DNA from: Metellina segmentata
Taxonomy: Eukaryota; Arthropoda; Arachnida; Araneae; Tetragnathidae
NCBI GenBank assembly: GCA_947359465.1
Contig: OX375872.1
Span: 15,969,018 to 16,033,017 of the forward strand
Reading direction: 5' to 3'
Length of the DNA stretch: 64,000 nucleotides
The notes under the pieces were generated by a model. It was not told where the DNA came from. It saw only the letters and a program-made list of their open reading frames with translations, and did no database searches. How positions within the stretch are numbered: the first letter of the stretch is position 1; the number at the start of each line of letters is the position of its first letter. Position numbers and translations under genes: made by a program. This document shows positions 33,046-44,452 of this stretch, one piece after another.

Positions 33046-34021
33046 AACATCCAAGCGGGATTAGAACTCCCCACCGACCACCCGGCCTGGCATTCAACCT
33101 GCCCAGCAAACAAATCAAATCGAGACAAGAAGAAAGAAGACGATGAACCAGCGCTATGGCTACTCGTGGTTTGGGAAAAGAAATGCAAAGGTATTTAATT
33201 TCAAATTGGATTTTTATGGAAACCTAAATTTTGCAAGAAAGAATTGTACACAATGTCTTGACAGATGTATGTAATCCGATTATCTTTGTACTTGTCAGTA
33301 TGGGTGTGTGTTGGTGGTGTGAAAAGTGACTTGCATAGTCAATTTTTTTTCATTCGTAATAAATCAACAGAATAATTTTTATTCTACGACGAATTTGTAT
33401 CTGCCATGGTCGTTTTCTACCGTTCGCTCTCTCCGGCTTAGAGGACAGAGGTGGCGCCATCTATCTTTTCGCTAAGCTGGCTTGATTAAAAGATTACGCA
33501 GCTACCTTTATTTTCATTTTTCTTTTGAATTTCAATAAAAATATGTTTAAAATTTTCCATTTAAGCAATATTATGATGAGGAGATTATCTGCTATGTAGT
33601 AGGTGCTCCGTAATGACAGATCCAGTTCAGTCGTCGCAAGAATTCTGTAATTGAGAATAGAATGAAATGTGTCATCCATTTTGATTTTCCAAAAAGATGG
33701 TACTGCGCATGCGTTAAATGTAACTCGCGAGTTAACTCGTCGATTTTGGAGGATCAAAATGTAACACCGAAACGGCAGTTTAAACCACGGATCAGGACTT
33801 GTGAATACGGTTTTTTCGATAACTCGCGGATTATCGTTGATCCTTGAGTTAACTCAGACTTGCGAATACGGCGTTAGAGCCTACCGCACCTCCCCAACAA
33901 ATGCTTTACAGATACTGGCAGGAACCAAACCACTACACCTAGTGGTACATAGAGAGGCAGTGTAGCGTCGTAGGGGGTCTCTCTGCTACAGCTTCATGGA
34001 CTTCCTTATCGAAATTTCCTT
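33046..34021. other. Spacer before the LTR element
   Basis: Mixed DNA. GGTGGCGC words at about 32932 and 33450 face each other but do not make a convincing element. A GTTAACTCG-rich patch lies near 33725-33860. No coding feature supported. Confidence 0.4.
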
Positions 34022-34354
34022 TGTTATTTGGATTCGCCATCGAAGGGAATCGGCTGGCGAATTTATGACCGGATGGGGGTAGCCCTCGTCTTTGAACTGT
34101 AGCGCTTTCGAAAGAATGTCTGCGGTCTTCTCTCGAGGAAAAGATACAATCGTTGAACGTATGAACGTGAAGAGACGCAGAACTAGTCTGCTCCGATGAA
34201 TCCGCGGGACTGAAACCATACTTGTATTTTCTTTATATTAACCTCGAAATAGCCTTAACTTATGTAAATGTCTTTAATAAGTAATTAAGTGTGCTTTATT
34301 TAAAAAAAAATTTTAAACGTATTCAAACCACAAAATTCTTCTCACGACGTTACA
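34022..34354 (+). repeat. 5' LTR
   Basis: Starts TGTTATTTGGATTCGCC and ends CGACGTTACA (possibly GTTACAGCA). It aligns with 40189-40532 throughout, including GGCTGGCGAATTTATGACCG and GATGAATCCGCGGGAC. The differences between the LTRs are many, so insertion is old. A TGGTACACAG about 10 bases downstream (34366) could be the primer-binding site; this is weak. Confidence 0.9.
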
Positions 34355-34429
34355 GCACACCATTTTGGTACACAGCGATGAAATAAGTATCCCCATCAAG
34401 AGCATTAGGTTTCTGTCCCTATCGAGCGG

Positions 34430-34690
34430 TTTTCGTTTTCTATGGTCAACCTGATCAAAGAAATTACGTTCTATTTTGATGGTCACCCAGACCAAAAAAA
34501 ATTGTGTTGAATTGTTGATGGTCACCCAGACCTAAGGAAACTTACAATGCTAATGGTCATCCTGACCAAGAGAGAACTGTTTTAAATTTTTGATGAACCC
34601 TGACCAGGGGAGCTTCGTCCAATTTTTGATGGTCACCCTGACCAGAGGAGCTTCGTCCAATTTTTGATGGTCAAACTGACCAAAAGAAGG
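34430..34690. repeat. Seven-unit inverted-repeat array in LTR-element leader
   Basis: TTTTGATGGTCACCCTGACCA-like units recur about every 30-46 bp between the 5' LTR and Gag. The core is TGGTCA, three bases, TGACCA, best kept at about 34553, 34628 and 34668. Others carry one or two changes. Confidence 0.85.
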
Positions 34691-35077
34691 TTATCCCGGC
34701 TTGTGAAAATTTGTCTCCAGTGTCATCCAGTGAATAACCAGTTCCCGATAAATTGCGCGCCTTCTGGATAAATCATACTCCAAATCAGCTACAGGACATC
34801 ACTTCAAGTCAAGTGAGTACCTTTGTCATACATTGGTTGTGATTAAATTTCATTGCATTAATTTTCCAAATTCGAGTAAATTGTTAAAGCTAGAACAGTG
34901 CATTTACTTGTTGGGGAAGAGTATTTCAATATAATACTACTTTTTGCATTTTAACTGAAATTTTTTGGGAAACTGTTATTGTGGAAACATTAATTTTTTT
35001 TTATTATTCCAATTGTATCGATTTATGTGACAAAGGTTTTAAAGTGTGTTTTGCAAATTTCTTGTAGGTTTAAAAAA

Positions 35078-36091
35078 ATGGATTTTCTTTTAAATACGGT
35101 CAAAAAAGAGAATCTGCGAGTTCTAGCAGAAGAGCTAGGGGAATCCGTTTCTCCCGAATTGCGCGTTGTAGATCTAAAACGTTTAATTTTAGAGAGCATG
35201 AATTTTGAGGAAAGTTTTGTTCAAGATTTGTTAGAAACTATAATTACAGACCGAAATTAATACAGAGCGAACCAAGAAAAGGAATATGAACTGGAGAAAT
35301 TAAGGTTAGAAAACGTAAGATACGCCAATCTAGATCCGTCCATACATACTAATTATTTTGAGAGGCAGACGCACCGACAAAATCTTAGAGACTTAATCCC
35401 TAAATTTGATTTCGAAAAGGGTGAAATTAGTTTTATCTGGTTATGTTCAAACGTAAGATTAAGCGGTTTCGTGTTGAAAAAAGTGAATGGGTGTCCTATC
35501 TAATTTCATTATTATCGCTAGGTGTAGTGCTACTTATTGCGCGTGAATCAGTTGCCGACTCGGAAAATTACGACCACATAAAAAAATTGTTGCTAAAAAA
35601 ATTTAAATTAAGCCCTGAAAATTTTAGAAAAAAATTCGTCCCACACCAAAAATGCGAAGAAACTACATGAAACGATTGTGTATTTGAATTGAAAATCTAT
35701 TTTAATGAATGGATTGCGGGATTGGATATTCAAGATTTTGACGGCTTAAAAGACCTAATTATAGCAGATCAAGTAAAAAAACGGATACTCCCTGAAATTA
35801 AAGACCACTTCTTGGATGATAGGTCAATCACCACGTCTTCCTCAAAATTAGCAGAAATGCTCGATAATCACGAGGACGTTAGGAAAATCAAAAATCCCAA
35901 CTCCGACCTTAAGAAATTTAATAGAGATACAGCTTCCCCTAAAAGGTCGGAATTTTAAAGTAGGAACCCTTTTTCAAAAAGGTCACACCCCATTCGGAAA
36001 AACAAATGTAAGAGCTGAAGATAACTTTGAGAGACGAAGAATACCCAGATGTTACGGGTGTAACAGTACTCAGCATCTGTGGCCAGTCTGT
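35078..36091 (+). pseudogene. Gag of the Gypsy element, degenerate
   Basis: Gag packages the element RNA. It starts MDFLLNTVKKENLRVLAEEL at 35078, followed by a charged helical segment (EKEYELEKLRLENVRYANL) and a SCAN-like capsid segment (LLKKFKLSPENFRKKFV, then LKIYFNEWIAGLDIQDFDGL). A CCHC zinc knuckle, CYGCNSTQHLWPVC, lies at 36050-36091 with the correct C-X2-C-X4-H-X4-C spacing. Breaks: a stop at 35258, a shift near 35430, a stop at 35668 (frame otherwise continuous to 35958) and a shift before the knuckle. Confidence 0.85.
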
Positions 36092-36182
36092 CCAACTAAC
36101 AATAAAGAGCGCCGACGCCCCATTGAGACGGTTAATAATTTGGAAAGCTCGGAAGGAGGGGGGGGGTGATCCCTTAGCGTCC

Positions 36183-36374
36183 TTTACGAGTCGCGGTTTA
36201 GTGAATGGCCGGGAAATAGACATTTTGCGTGACACGGGCGCCACAATTGATTTAGTTTGTCACAAATATGTGGAGCCAGATGCCTTTACAGGTGAACATG
36301 TTTGGTTGCAAACCCCATTGGATACAAATCATATATGTTTACCTCTTGCCCTGAGGGAAAATTTGACAAGGTAA
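36183..36374 (+). pseudogene. Aspartic protease domain remnant
   Basis: Reads GLVNGREIDILRDTGATIDL; the active-site DTGA is at 36231-36242. This is the retropepsin-type domain that cuts the polyprotein. It follows the zinc knuckle after a run of Gs that probably disrupts the frame. The second half is hard to follow. Confidence 0.75.
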
Positions 36375-36514
36375 GAACTAAGGCCGCCGTAGTTGGAAAT
36401 TATCTAGATAGGGGTCGTTATTTATTAGGGAATAGAACCGCTGATCTTTAACAAAAAAGATCTGAAAATGTTTTTTTCGGGAGGGAATCCCTAAATGCTA
36501 TTTAAATAAGATCT

Positions 36515-37890
36515 ATGGCGAGAGAAATAGAAAATTCCAAAAACTTGGTGAGTCAAAAAGGGGAAATACAACGAGTTGTTAATGAAAATGCAAAAGAGGC
36601 GATTCATGTTGAGCCAAATACTGAGGAGCAAATAGTAATTTCAGAAGTGGAAAACAAAGCACCCGAATTAGCTTTACTTAAGATAAGTCACGAGGATTTT
36701 AAAAGGGGTCAACGAAATAGTGAGGGCTTGAAGGAGATGTTTGAATTTGTGGAAGGGAGTGTTCCATCTTCGAAAAGAGGGACGTATTGCATGGAAAACG
36801 GGTTGTTAATAAAACGACAAGAAGATCGTTTGGGCAATATAAAGAAATTATTAGTCGTCCCTGAGGAAATGAGGGATAAAATAAAAGGAATATGTCATGA
36901 AGGAACGTCAGCACATTTGGGGAGCACGAAATCCAAATATAAACTATCGAGATATTTTTACTGGCCCGGCTGTTTTAAAGGTATGGAAAACTTTATCTGG
37001 ACATGTGACAAATGTCAAAGAGCTGGGAAACCCAATGAAAAGAAAAACGATCCTCTTAAAATAGTACCTGTAATTCAGGAGGTTTTTTTCAAAAAATAAA
37101 TATTGACGCATGTGGGCCCTTACCAATAACACCACATGGAAACCGTTACTTAATTACCGCGATATGCATGTCTTCAAAATATTAGCTCAATAACTGTTAC
37201 GGAGGCGTTATTGCATATGTTTAGTATAGGATTTCCACGGGAGATACAGTCTGACCAGGGAACATCTTTTACTAGTGCTCTGACCACTGAATTTCTTGAG
37301 CGGTTTAGCATTACAATTATTATAGTTCCAACTATCATCCCCAATCAAATCCTGTGGAACGTTTTCACAGAACAATAAAGCGACTATTGCGGTCATTATG
37401 CTTGGAATCCGAAGAGGATTGATAAAGACATCTTCTTTCAACATTTTTTGCCTTACGTACAGTAACGCACGAAAGTACGGGTTTTGCCCCTGCGGAGTTG
37501 GTTTTTGGGAAGAACCTCAGAACTCCAGAGACTTTGTTATATGAGCATTGGATTGAGCCGGGAGAAGAAAGCAACCCTGTAACCGAGTATGTTTTCTAAC
37601 TAATAAATCGTTTTAAACAACGTCAAGAAGTTGCGATAAAAAAAATGAAAGAGCAGCAGGTGAAGCGTAAGGTGTGGTACGATAGAAATACCGTGAAACG
37701 TGCATTTAAAAAAGGAGATCTTGTACTAGTTGATGCAACCTCCAGCCGTTCATTAGGTAGATCCTGGGACCATTTGCAAGAAAATTTCTGAAACAAATTA
37801 CATTGTAGAAATCCCGGGAAAAAGTGAAAAATTCCAAATATACCATATTAATGTGTTGAAACCTTACTTTAAAAGACCCAAATCAGTGAA
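36515..37890 (+). pseudogene. Integrase region of the Gypsy element
   Basis: The element integrase joins cDNA to host DNA. The first 194 codons are open (36515-37099) and end with the zinc-binding HHCC region: CHEGTSAHLGSTKSKYKLSR, WPGC and WTCDKCQRAG. The catalytic core then follows in shifted frames: first D in INIDACGPLPI (about 37105), second D in SDQGTSFTS (about 37253), and E in NPVERFHRTIKRLLR (about 37357). A C-terminal segment, KKGDLVLVD then YIVEIPGKSEKFQIYHINVL with KPYF, lies at 37700-37875. Several shifts and stops (for example at 37099 and 37180). It lies upstream of RT, the reverse of ordinary Gypsy elements. Confidence 0.88.
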
Positions 37891-37913
37891 TCTGCTAGAT
37901 TTTGAGCAAATGA

Positions 37914-38940
37914 ATGAAACATATGGAGAATGATTTAGACTTCCCCTGTTTAAACAGTGATCCCACTATTTATGATTTTCGAGAAATAACTCAAACGAGT
38001 GAGTTACGTAAACTATTAAAGCCACAACAAATTGATCAGTTAAAAAGGTTGTTGTACGGTTATTTGAAATTTTTTTTCCCAATAAACCGAGCTTGACAGA
38101 TTTAGTTACCCATGACATTGAACTTCTAAATAACAATCCGATTAGGTCAAAACCGTATTGGATTTCACACAGGCAGAATGAAATCTTGAGATCTGAAATT
38201 CAGAAAATGTTAGAGTTAAAGATTATTGAAGTGGGAGAATCGGATTTCACATCTCCAATGATTTTAGTAAAGTCCCCTGGTAAGGATCCTAGGTCGTGTG
38301 TTGATTATCGACGGTTAAATGAAAACATAAGAACGGAATATTTTCTCCTGCCTAACATTGAGGAGCGTGTGGAACAGGTGGCGTCTGCTAAATACATAAC
38401 TGTTTTGGATTTTGCAAAGGGTTGGCAAAGGCAATCACGTTGCAAAAGGCAATCCCGTTGACTTCAAACGCCCAGCGGATTACTGCATTTTGTACCAGTT
38501 TTGGTACTTATAGGCCATTTCGTATGAGTTTTGGATTAAAAAATGCACCGTATTTTTTTTAGCAAATTAATGGCAGGCTTATTAAAGGGATGTGAGGAAT
38601 TTGCTCTACCATATCTGGACGACATTGCAGTCTTCTCGAACACCTGGGAGTCACATTTGAAACATTTAGATGATGTTTTGAGTCGAATAGCAAAAGCCAA
38701 CCTTACTATTAAATCTTCAAAATGCAAATTTGCCCAAGATCATGTAAAATATCTTGGACATATAGTTGGCTACGGTTTACGTTCTCCGGTAGAAGCCAAG
38801 GTGAAAAGCATTCAAGACTTTTCCACACCTCAAACAAAACCCAAATTCGAGTGTTTTGGGGTCTTGCAGGCTACTACAGTAGGTACATACCCATATACTC
38901 TGTTATAGCCGCTTCCTTGACCGATGCCCTGAAGGGTAAG
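37914..38940 (+). pseudogene. Reverse transcriptase of the Gypsy element
   Basis: RT copies element RNA to DNA. Visible in order: DLVTHDIELLNNNPIRSKPY (lead-in), LEIIEVGES-type helix seen as LKIIEVGESDFTSPMILVKS, CVDYRRLNENIR, ASAKYITVLDFAKG, FGTYRPFRMSFGLKNAP, the active-site YLDD (38612-38623) and LTIKSSKCKFAQDHVKYLGH. One local duplication near 38420-38460 repeats TGGCAAAGGCAATC-type text and breaks the frame after DFAKG. Other stops lie at 38094 and 38460. A frame change follows near 38830. Confidence 0.9.
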
Positions 38941-38949
38941 ATAAAGAAG

Positions 38950-39428
38950 TGAGAGGTCGTTTGGACCAGCGAATATGAGGGAGCTTTTCAAGAGCTAAAA
39001 GGAAAGTTGACAGGAAAATCTGTATTACATTCTCCTAATTTTGACCAGGAGTTTATAGTCCAAACAGATTCGTCAGAATTTGGGATGGGGTTGTACTCTC
39101 CCAAGTAAATGAGAAGGGCGAGGAACACCCTATTTTGTATTTGAGATAAAAATTCTCAAATGCAGAAAAACGGTATTGCACCACGGAGAAGGAGTGCGCC
39201 AGCATAATCTTTGCCATAAAAAGGTTACATTACTATTAAGATGGGCAAAACTTTACAATCTTGACAGATCACAACCCTCTCATATGGTTAAAATCTAATG
39301 CAAGCTCAAACGCGAGATTAATGCGTTGGGCATTAGCACTACAACCATATAATTTTGAAATAATACACAGGTCCGGGAAGGACAATAAGAATGCTGATGG
39401 TCTCAGCAGATCAGACACTGCAAACTAA
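38950..39428 (+). pseudogene. RNase H domain of the Gypsy element
   Basis: This domain degrades the RNA strand during reverse transcription. Motifs: FQELKGKLTGKSVLHSPNFD, QTDSSEFGMG (about 39064), EKRYCTTEKECASIIFAIKR, LTDHNPLIWL, and HRSGKDNKNADGLSR near the end, stop TAA at 39426-39428. Frameshift at about 39095 and in-frame stops near 39148 and 39240. A normal Gypsy RNase H in its sequence, but here it ends the polyprotein because integrase lies upstream. Confidence 0.88.
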
Positions 39429-40188
39429 CCTTGAGAGCTATTGTGTGAAGTTGAAATTGATTTTGAATTGAAAAGCGTCAGTACCTAAAGGTATTGGTTT
39501 TCAGATATGTTTCAATTATGTTGATTAAAAAAATTTGTTTTGAGGAATGAATTGCATAGATCAGTGAATTGGTGGAAAAAAATCTAATTAAGTCCTTTAG
39601 TGTGTTAAGGTGTATGAATAGTTTTCATATATAATGGTTAGAAATTATGATTATATTATATAAATGGCTATTTGTTAAAGAAATATTTTGAGAAATAATT
39701 TTCTTGATTAATAAGTAGTTGTGTATATTATTCCTTGTTTGCTTAATTCTTTATTAACTGAGTAAATGTGCATATTAGTTTTTAAAGCAAGGAATTAAGG
39801 TTTTTTAGGCCTTGTTAGTTTTATTTATGTGTTGTCTTACATATGATTATCTATTGCCATAACTGCATGTTTTGTGTTAAATAGATATACTAGATGTCTA
39901 AATTTTGGTTTGCTCATGAAATTTTACACATATAAGTGTGTTTGATGATAGATTTAAATGTGATCCTTTACAGGTAACTGCACTGGGTAGCATCTTTAAA
40001 ATTGTTTAGCATTTGGTTTTTTATTTAATTCTAGTAGGTTTTCAAATGTTAAAGTTATGACAAATGTCGCAACCTTATATGACAGAGATACTTTGTGCAG
40101 TAAAAATACGTATGTTTCAGGAACATTAGCATAAAGCTGAAAATATTTTCCTGATCTAGAAAAAAAAGCTTCTCTAAGGGGTTAGGAA

Positions 40189-40532
40189 TGTTACGTGGAT
40201 TCGCCGTCGAAAGAAATCGGCTGGCGAATTTATGACCGGATGGGGGTAGCCCTCGTCTTTGAACTGTAGCGCTTTCGGAAGAACATGTGCGGCCTTCTCT
40301 CGAGGAAAAGAGAGACAATCGTAGAACGCATGAACGTGAAGAGACACAGAACTAGAGTGCTCCGATGAATCCGCGGGACAGAAAACATATTTGTATTTTC
40401 TTTATATTAGCATTGAAATAGCCTTAACTTATGCAAATGTCTTTAATAACTAATTAAATGTGGTGTATTTTTAAAAGTTGTTTGAAATGTATTCAAGCCA
40501 CTCGCCTTATAAATTCTTCTCGCGACGTTACA
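40189..40532 (+). repeat. 3' LTR
   Basis: Starts TGTTACGTGGATTCGCC after AAGGGGTTAGGAA and ends CGACGTTACA. Slightly longer than the 5' LTR because of small insertions (for example CTCGCCTTATA near 40501). Confidence 0.9.
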
Positions 40533-40599
40533 GCAGCGATTACAAAACTATTAAGACTCCAGCAAGACATACATTTCGTAGGAGTCCCCTACCACCGAA

Positions 40600-41482
40600 A
40601 TGACTACTAACACGACGCGGACATCCTTAAAGAAGATACTTGGACACAATAGGCACACAAGAACAAATAGACACCGACTTAACCATTTAAACAGATGGAT
40701 TCAAGACGCCACACGGAGTGGGAGTGGTTTGTGTGGCATACAGGGAAGGAAGAGAAATATACACCAGGAAAATAGAGCTCAGTAAAAATCATACAGTGCC
40801 GCAAGCGGAGAAACTTGCAATCCTTTTCGCTCTCGCTTGGGCACAGCACCAAAACTACGCCAAGTGCAATATCTTCACAGACAGCCTCTCCACAGTCAAA
40901 ACCCTAAAGCAATTTCAAACCAAAAATTCATAGCCTCAAAAATACGAGCACTACTACAATATAATATCAACAGCACGTTCATTAACTGAGTCAAAGCCCC
41001 ATATTGGCATAATTGGTAATGAAAGAGCTGACCAACTAGCCAAGGAAGCAGCAATGGGCGAAACGGATTTCAAGATCTCCGCTAAACTACCGAAAAGTCA
41101 CGCGAAAAGCTCAATGAAAAAGGTAGCCATGCAAAGATGGTAGGAGGAATGGGAACAACAGGAAGGAGAACCTTCCCTTTTTCCCCAAAAATCAACCCCA
41201 GAAAAGAGCCGTATGGTCCCTACCTCACGTCATAATTGACAGGCCATGGAATTCCCCAGCTATTTGAGCCGATTCAATGTGGCAAATTCTAGCTACTGCA
41301 CCTGCGGACAAACAGGAACACCCAATCATTACATCTTCAAATGCTCCCTAACGTGTTCTCATCAACTCACGCAGCCATCAGATGTTAATTATCCGGCATG
41401 GGCAACAAACACAGCCAGCAACGATCAAGCCCAGTCAAAGATAATATCAGTCAGGAGATTCCTTTCGGACAACATAGACTAA
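40600..41482 (+). pseudogene. 3' end of a LINE: RNase H and C-terminal zinc motif
   Basis: Lies 3' of the Gypsy LTR. Frames give TDGFKTPHGVGV with the first catalytic D, then a 71-codon open part VAYREGREIYTRKIELSKNH and VPQAEKLAILFALAW (catalytic E), FTDSLSTVKTL (next D), GNERADQLAKEAA, and a CTCGQTGTPNHYIFKC motif typical of the C-termini of I/R1/Jockey-type LINEs. A T-rich stretch follows at 41560. The 5' part (endonuclease and RT) is absent, as in most 5'-truncated LINE insertions. Several stops (40933, about 41140, about 41230). Confidence 0.82.
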
Positions 41483-41768
41483 CTCACCCAATAAACTGTT
41501 CATGTGCCTATACCTATTCAGATCCAAGAGTATCTTAACCACTACAGACTAATTTAGATTTTTTTTATGTAACTTTGTATTATTACAGTATCCATAATGT
41601 ACTGCATAACGGGAACACTCAAGAAGTTCCCACCATGAAACCAAAGAAAGAGTGCCTACACGGTTTAAACAAAACCACTTTTCCGCAGCGTGTCCACGAA
41701 AAACCACTTTTACTCCTGTGGGCGGGGGGTAAGGGTGACACCTGGGGTATCCAAGTTGTAATTGCATC

Positions 41769-42810
41769 ATGTCAGAGCTAACAGACTTCGAAAGTGGGCA
41801 AATTGTTGGAGCTCGTCTGGCGGGTGCTTCCGTAAGCAAGGTAACCGAAGTGCTTAGTGTTTCAAGAGGTAATGTACCTAAGATTTATTCCGCAGATTTG
41901 GAAAAGCGGAAAAACATCATCCGCTATATCACAGCGCGGACGAAAGTGTGTTGAGTGATCGTGATAGACAATCATTAAGGAGGATTGTGACTAAAAGTAA
42001 GAAGACCATAGCTGCAAATGTTACTGCTGAAATGAATGTCGTGCTCACAAACTCCCTGTGCGTACCAAAAAATAAGAATGGAGCTCCATAAGCAGGGTAT
42101 TTCTGGCCGAGCTGCAATTCAAAAACCATTCATCAGTGATGCTAATGCCTGTAACAGGAAAAGGTGGTGTTTAAGTCATAAAGCCTAGACTATGGAGCAA
42201 TAGAAGACAGTAATTTGGTCGGATGAGTCTTTCACACTGTTTCCCATTTCTGGCCGAGTTTACGTGTGGTGAACGCCATCCCAAGCCTATAATACAGACT
42301 GCTTGTTACCAAGAGTGAAACATGGCGGGGGTTCTGTGATGGTTTGGGTAGCCATATCGTGGTTTTCTGTGGACCCATGATTACTCTGCAAGGGCACGTT
42401 AAGGCCAAGGATTATGTGAAAACTTTGGCTGATCAAGTCCATCCCATATGGTACAAACTTTTTTCCCCAATAGCGATGGTCTCTTCCAAGACGACAAAGC
42501 TCCTGTTCACTCAGCTCACATCGTCCAGGACTGGTTTTCTGAGCACAAGAATGATTTGTCACATCTCCCCTGGACGCCACAGTCACCAGACCTCAATATT
42601 ATTGAATCTTTGGGGTCTATATTGGAGAGGAAAGTGCATGATCGTTATCTACTTGCCACCGTTTTGCAGGAAAAATGGTTCAAGATTCCCTTGGCAAGCA
42701 TACAGGAATTGTATTTATCCATTCAGAGAAGACTGCAAGCTGTTTTAAAAGCCAACGGTTTTCTTACACCATATTAGGCAAGTTTACAAGTTTTTTAGGT
42801 GTTTCCTCTA
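41769..42810 (+). pseudogene. Tc1-like transposase, family E, degenerate
   Basis: Starts MSELTDFESGQIVGARLAGA with an HTH region (SVSKVTEVLSVSRGNV). The first catalytic D is in WSDESFTLF (about 42217) and GGGSVMVW follows (about 42330). The 3' open part reads FQDDKAPVHSAHIVQDWFSE with the second D, then SPDLNIIESLG with the E (36 residues between), and ends LKANGFLTPY, TAG at 42775-42777. Multiple shifts and stops before 42450. The right terminus keeps AGGTGTTTCC at about 42799-42808, the inverse of the family's 5' terminus at 32875, then diverges. The left terminus is missing. Confidence 0.88.
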
Positions 42811-42819
42811 TCTTAAATG

Positions 42820-43190
42820 ACAAATGGCTCTGTTAAATCAAGCCTCGTAAAGTGCAAACTTGCTTCTTGCTTTTCACAAGACTGCTCGAGTGTGCTCATG
42901 TGGCAAAAAGACTCTTTCGAACACCAGAGCTCGTCTTTGCTATTGTGGTGTTGTGTAGACTACAATGCGATGTCCAAGACCACTCTAAGCCTACTATTTT
43001 AAATTAAGATGAGGTGACCTTGCTTGATGCGAATTCAGTATTATCCTTTATTTTTGGACATGTGTGTATATAACATATTTTACTCATAACATAGAAAGAG
43101 GTTTATAGCATTTTAAACAGCTTCATTATTATTTCATGACAACATTATTAATAACTAATGTGAACGAAGCACATGATATAGGTCCGGAAA
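42820..43190. other. Spacer, nothing recognised
   Basis: No domain or periodic structure seen. Confidence 0.4.
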
Positions 43191-43194
43191 AGTG

Positions 43195-43990
43195 TCATTA
43201 TAAATACTTACAGCAGGAGAGCCAAAGGAAAAAGTGGTCTACTCATGGAGAGCGACAAACCAAACCCTTTTAAGGTCCCACCATCTAATTAGATTTTGTT
43301 TTGCACTAAATGATCGTATAGTGATAAACCGCAACCCAAATATAACCTGTTTCGTTGATTGGGTCTGTGTAGCACGAAATAATAGTAGAGGAACAAACCA
43401 AACCCCAACCAAATCAAATCCTTTCGAGGTCTCACTATCGTATTAGCTTTTGTGTATCACAAAATGATCGTAGACCGACAAACCAAATCAAACCTTTTCC
43501 AGGTCCCACCATCTTAGCCATTGTGTAGCACAAAATGATCGTAGATTTACAAACCAGACCCCAACCAGATCAAATACTTTCGAGGTTCCACCATCATATT
43601 AACCTAAACAAAATGATCGTAGAGCGATGAACCAAATTAAAAATTTTCCAGTTCCCACCATCTTAACCTTTTTGTAGCACACAATATTATTTGACAAACA
43701 AAACCCCAAACAAATCAAACCTTAACGGTTGATTCGGTCTGTTTAGCACAAATAATCGTAGAGCTACAAACCAAACCCCATCGAAATCAAACTCTTTCGA
43801 GGTTCTACCGTCTTATTAGCCTTTGCGTAGCACAAAATGATCGCGACAAACCAAATCCCAACCAAATAAAATCCTTTCGATGTGCCACCGTCTTATTAGT
43901 CTTTTGTATACCACAAAAGGATCGTACATCGACAAACTGAACTCTAACCAAAATCAAACCCTTGCGATGTCCCACCGAATATCGCATTGT
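43195..43990. repeat. ~90-bp degenerate tandem array, about nine units
   Basis: Units contain GACAAACCAAACCCCAACCA, CCTTTCGAGGTCCCACCATC and GTAGCACAAAATGATCGTAG in that order. Unit length varies between roughly 70 and 105 bp, and some units have lost segments. Confidence 0.88.
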
Positions 43991-44452
43991 GGCAGAAAGA
44001 CCCTCAGGAAAAGTTAAAGATAAGTGGTTGAAAAAGTCGCCACTTGAGCACCCGATTTTAAAGAAACAGATGGGGAGGGAGATTTGCTTTGTTGTTTCAA
44101 ATTTAAAATTTAACGGAGGGTAAGTAAAAATGAACGATATATTGAGGCGCGATATATCTCACTTGAAAGGATATAGGGTTAACGCAATTTATAACAGAAC
44201 ATTCGTCGATACTATGTCAAACTATCAATTTTGAATCCGGAGAAAAACAAAACAAAAACGTTTTAATTTGGAATTGAAAATCAGCGCAGTGACCAAAATG
44301 TTATTAATGCTTCCGTTTATTCAATTAAATTCACACACATTTTCAGACTGTTACTGTTATTTATTTCAATAGGGTTATTTTTACTCCACAAAAATGCCCA
44401 TTCTTTGCATTTATACCGCTGTATTTTTATTTTCTGAAGCTTTCTGTTTTAA

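Larger units (their letters stand above)
34022..40532 (+). mobile_element. Gypsy/Ty3 LTR retrotransposon, integrase before RT (Gmr1-like order)
   Basis: 6.5-kb element with two related LTRs, a purine-rich tract (about 40176-40188) before the 3' LTR, and domains in the order Gag with zinc knuckle (35078-36091), protease (DTGA at 36231), integrase (36800-37890), reverse transcriptase (38090-38900) and RNase H (38980-39428). Reverse transcriptase and RNase H are of the Gypsy type, but integrase lies upstream, as in Copia and in the Gmr1 group of Gypsy elements. The reading runs straight from the integrase tail into the RT lead-in, so the order does not look like a later rearrangement. No envelope-like gene: 39429-40188 is AT-rich and non-coding. 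Many stops and shifts; no matching target duplication found. Confidence 0.92.

Noticed and set aside
32932..33455. Element bounded by GGTGGCGC words
   Set aside because: The pairing is short and no target duplication is visible; the left word sits inside a Tc1 fragment.
36515..37099. Stand-alone 194-codon host gene
   Set aside because: It ends in an integrase zinc-binding domain and lies between LTRs in line with the other polyprotein domains.
39429..40188. Envelope-like gene after RNase H
   Set aside because: AT-rich with no sustained frame, no signal peptide and no membrane segment.
43195..43990. CRISPR-like array or clustered gene family
   Set aside because: Units are degenerate throughout without conserved repeat/unique spacer structure or open frames.
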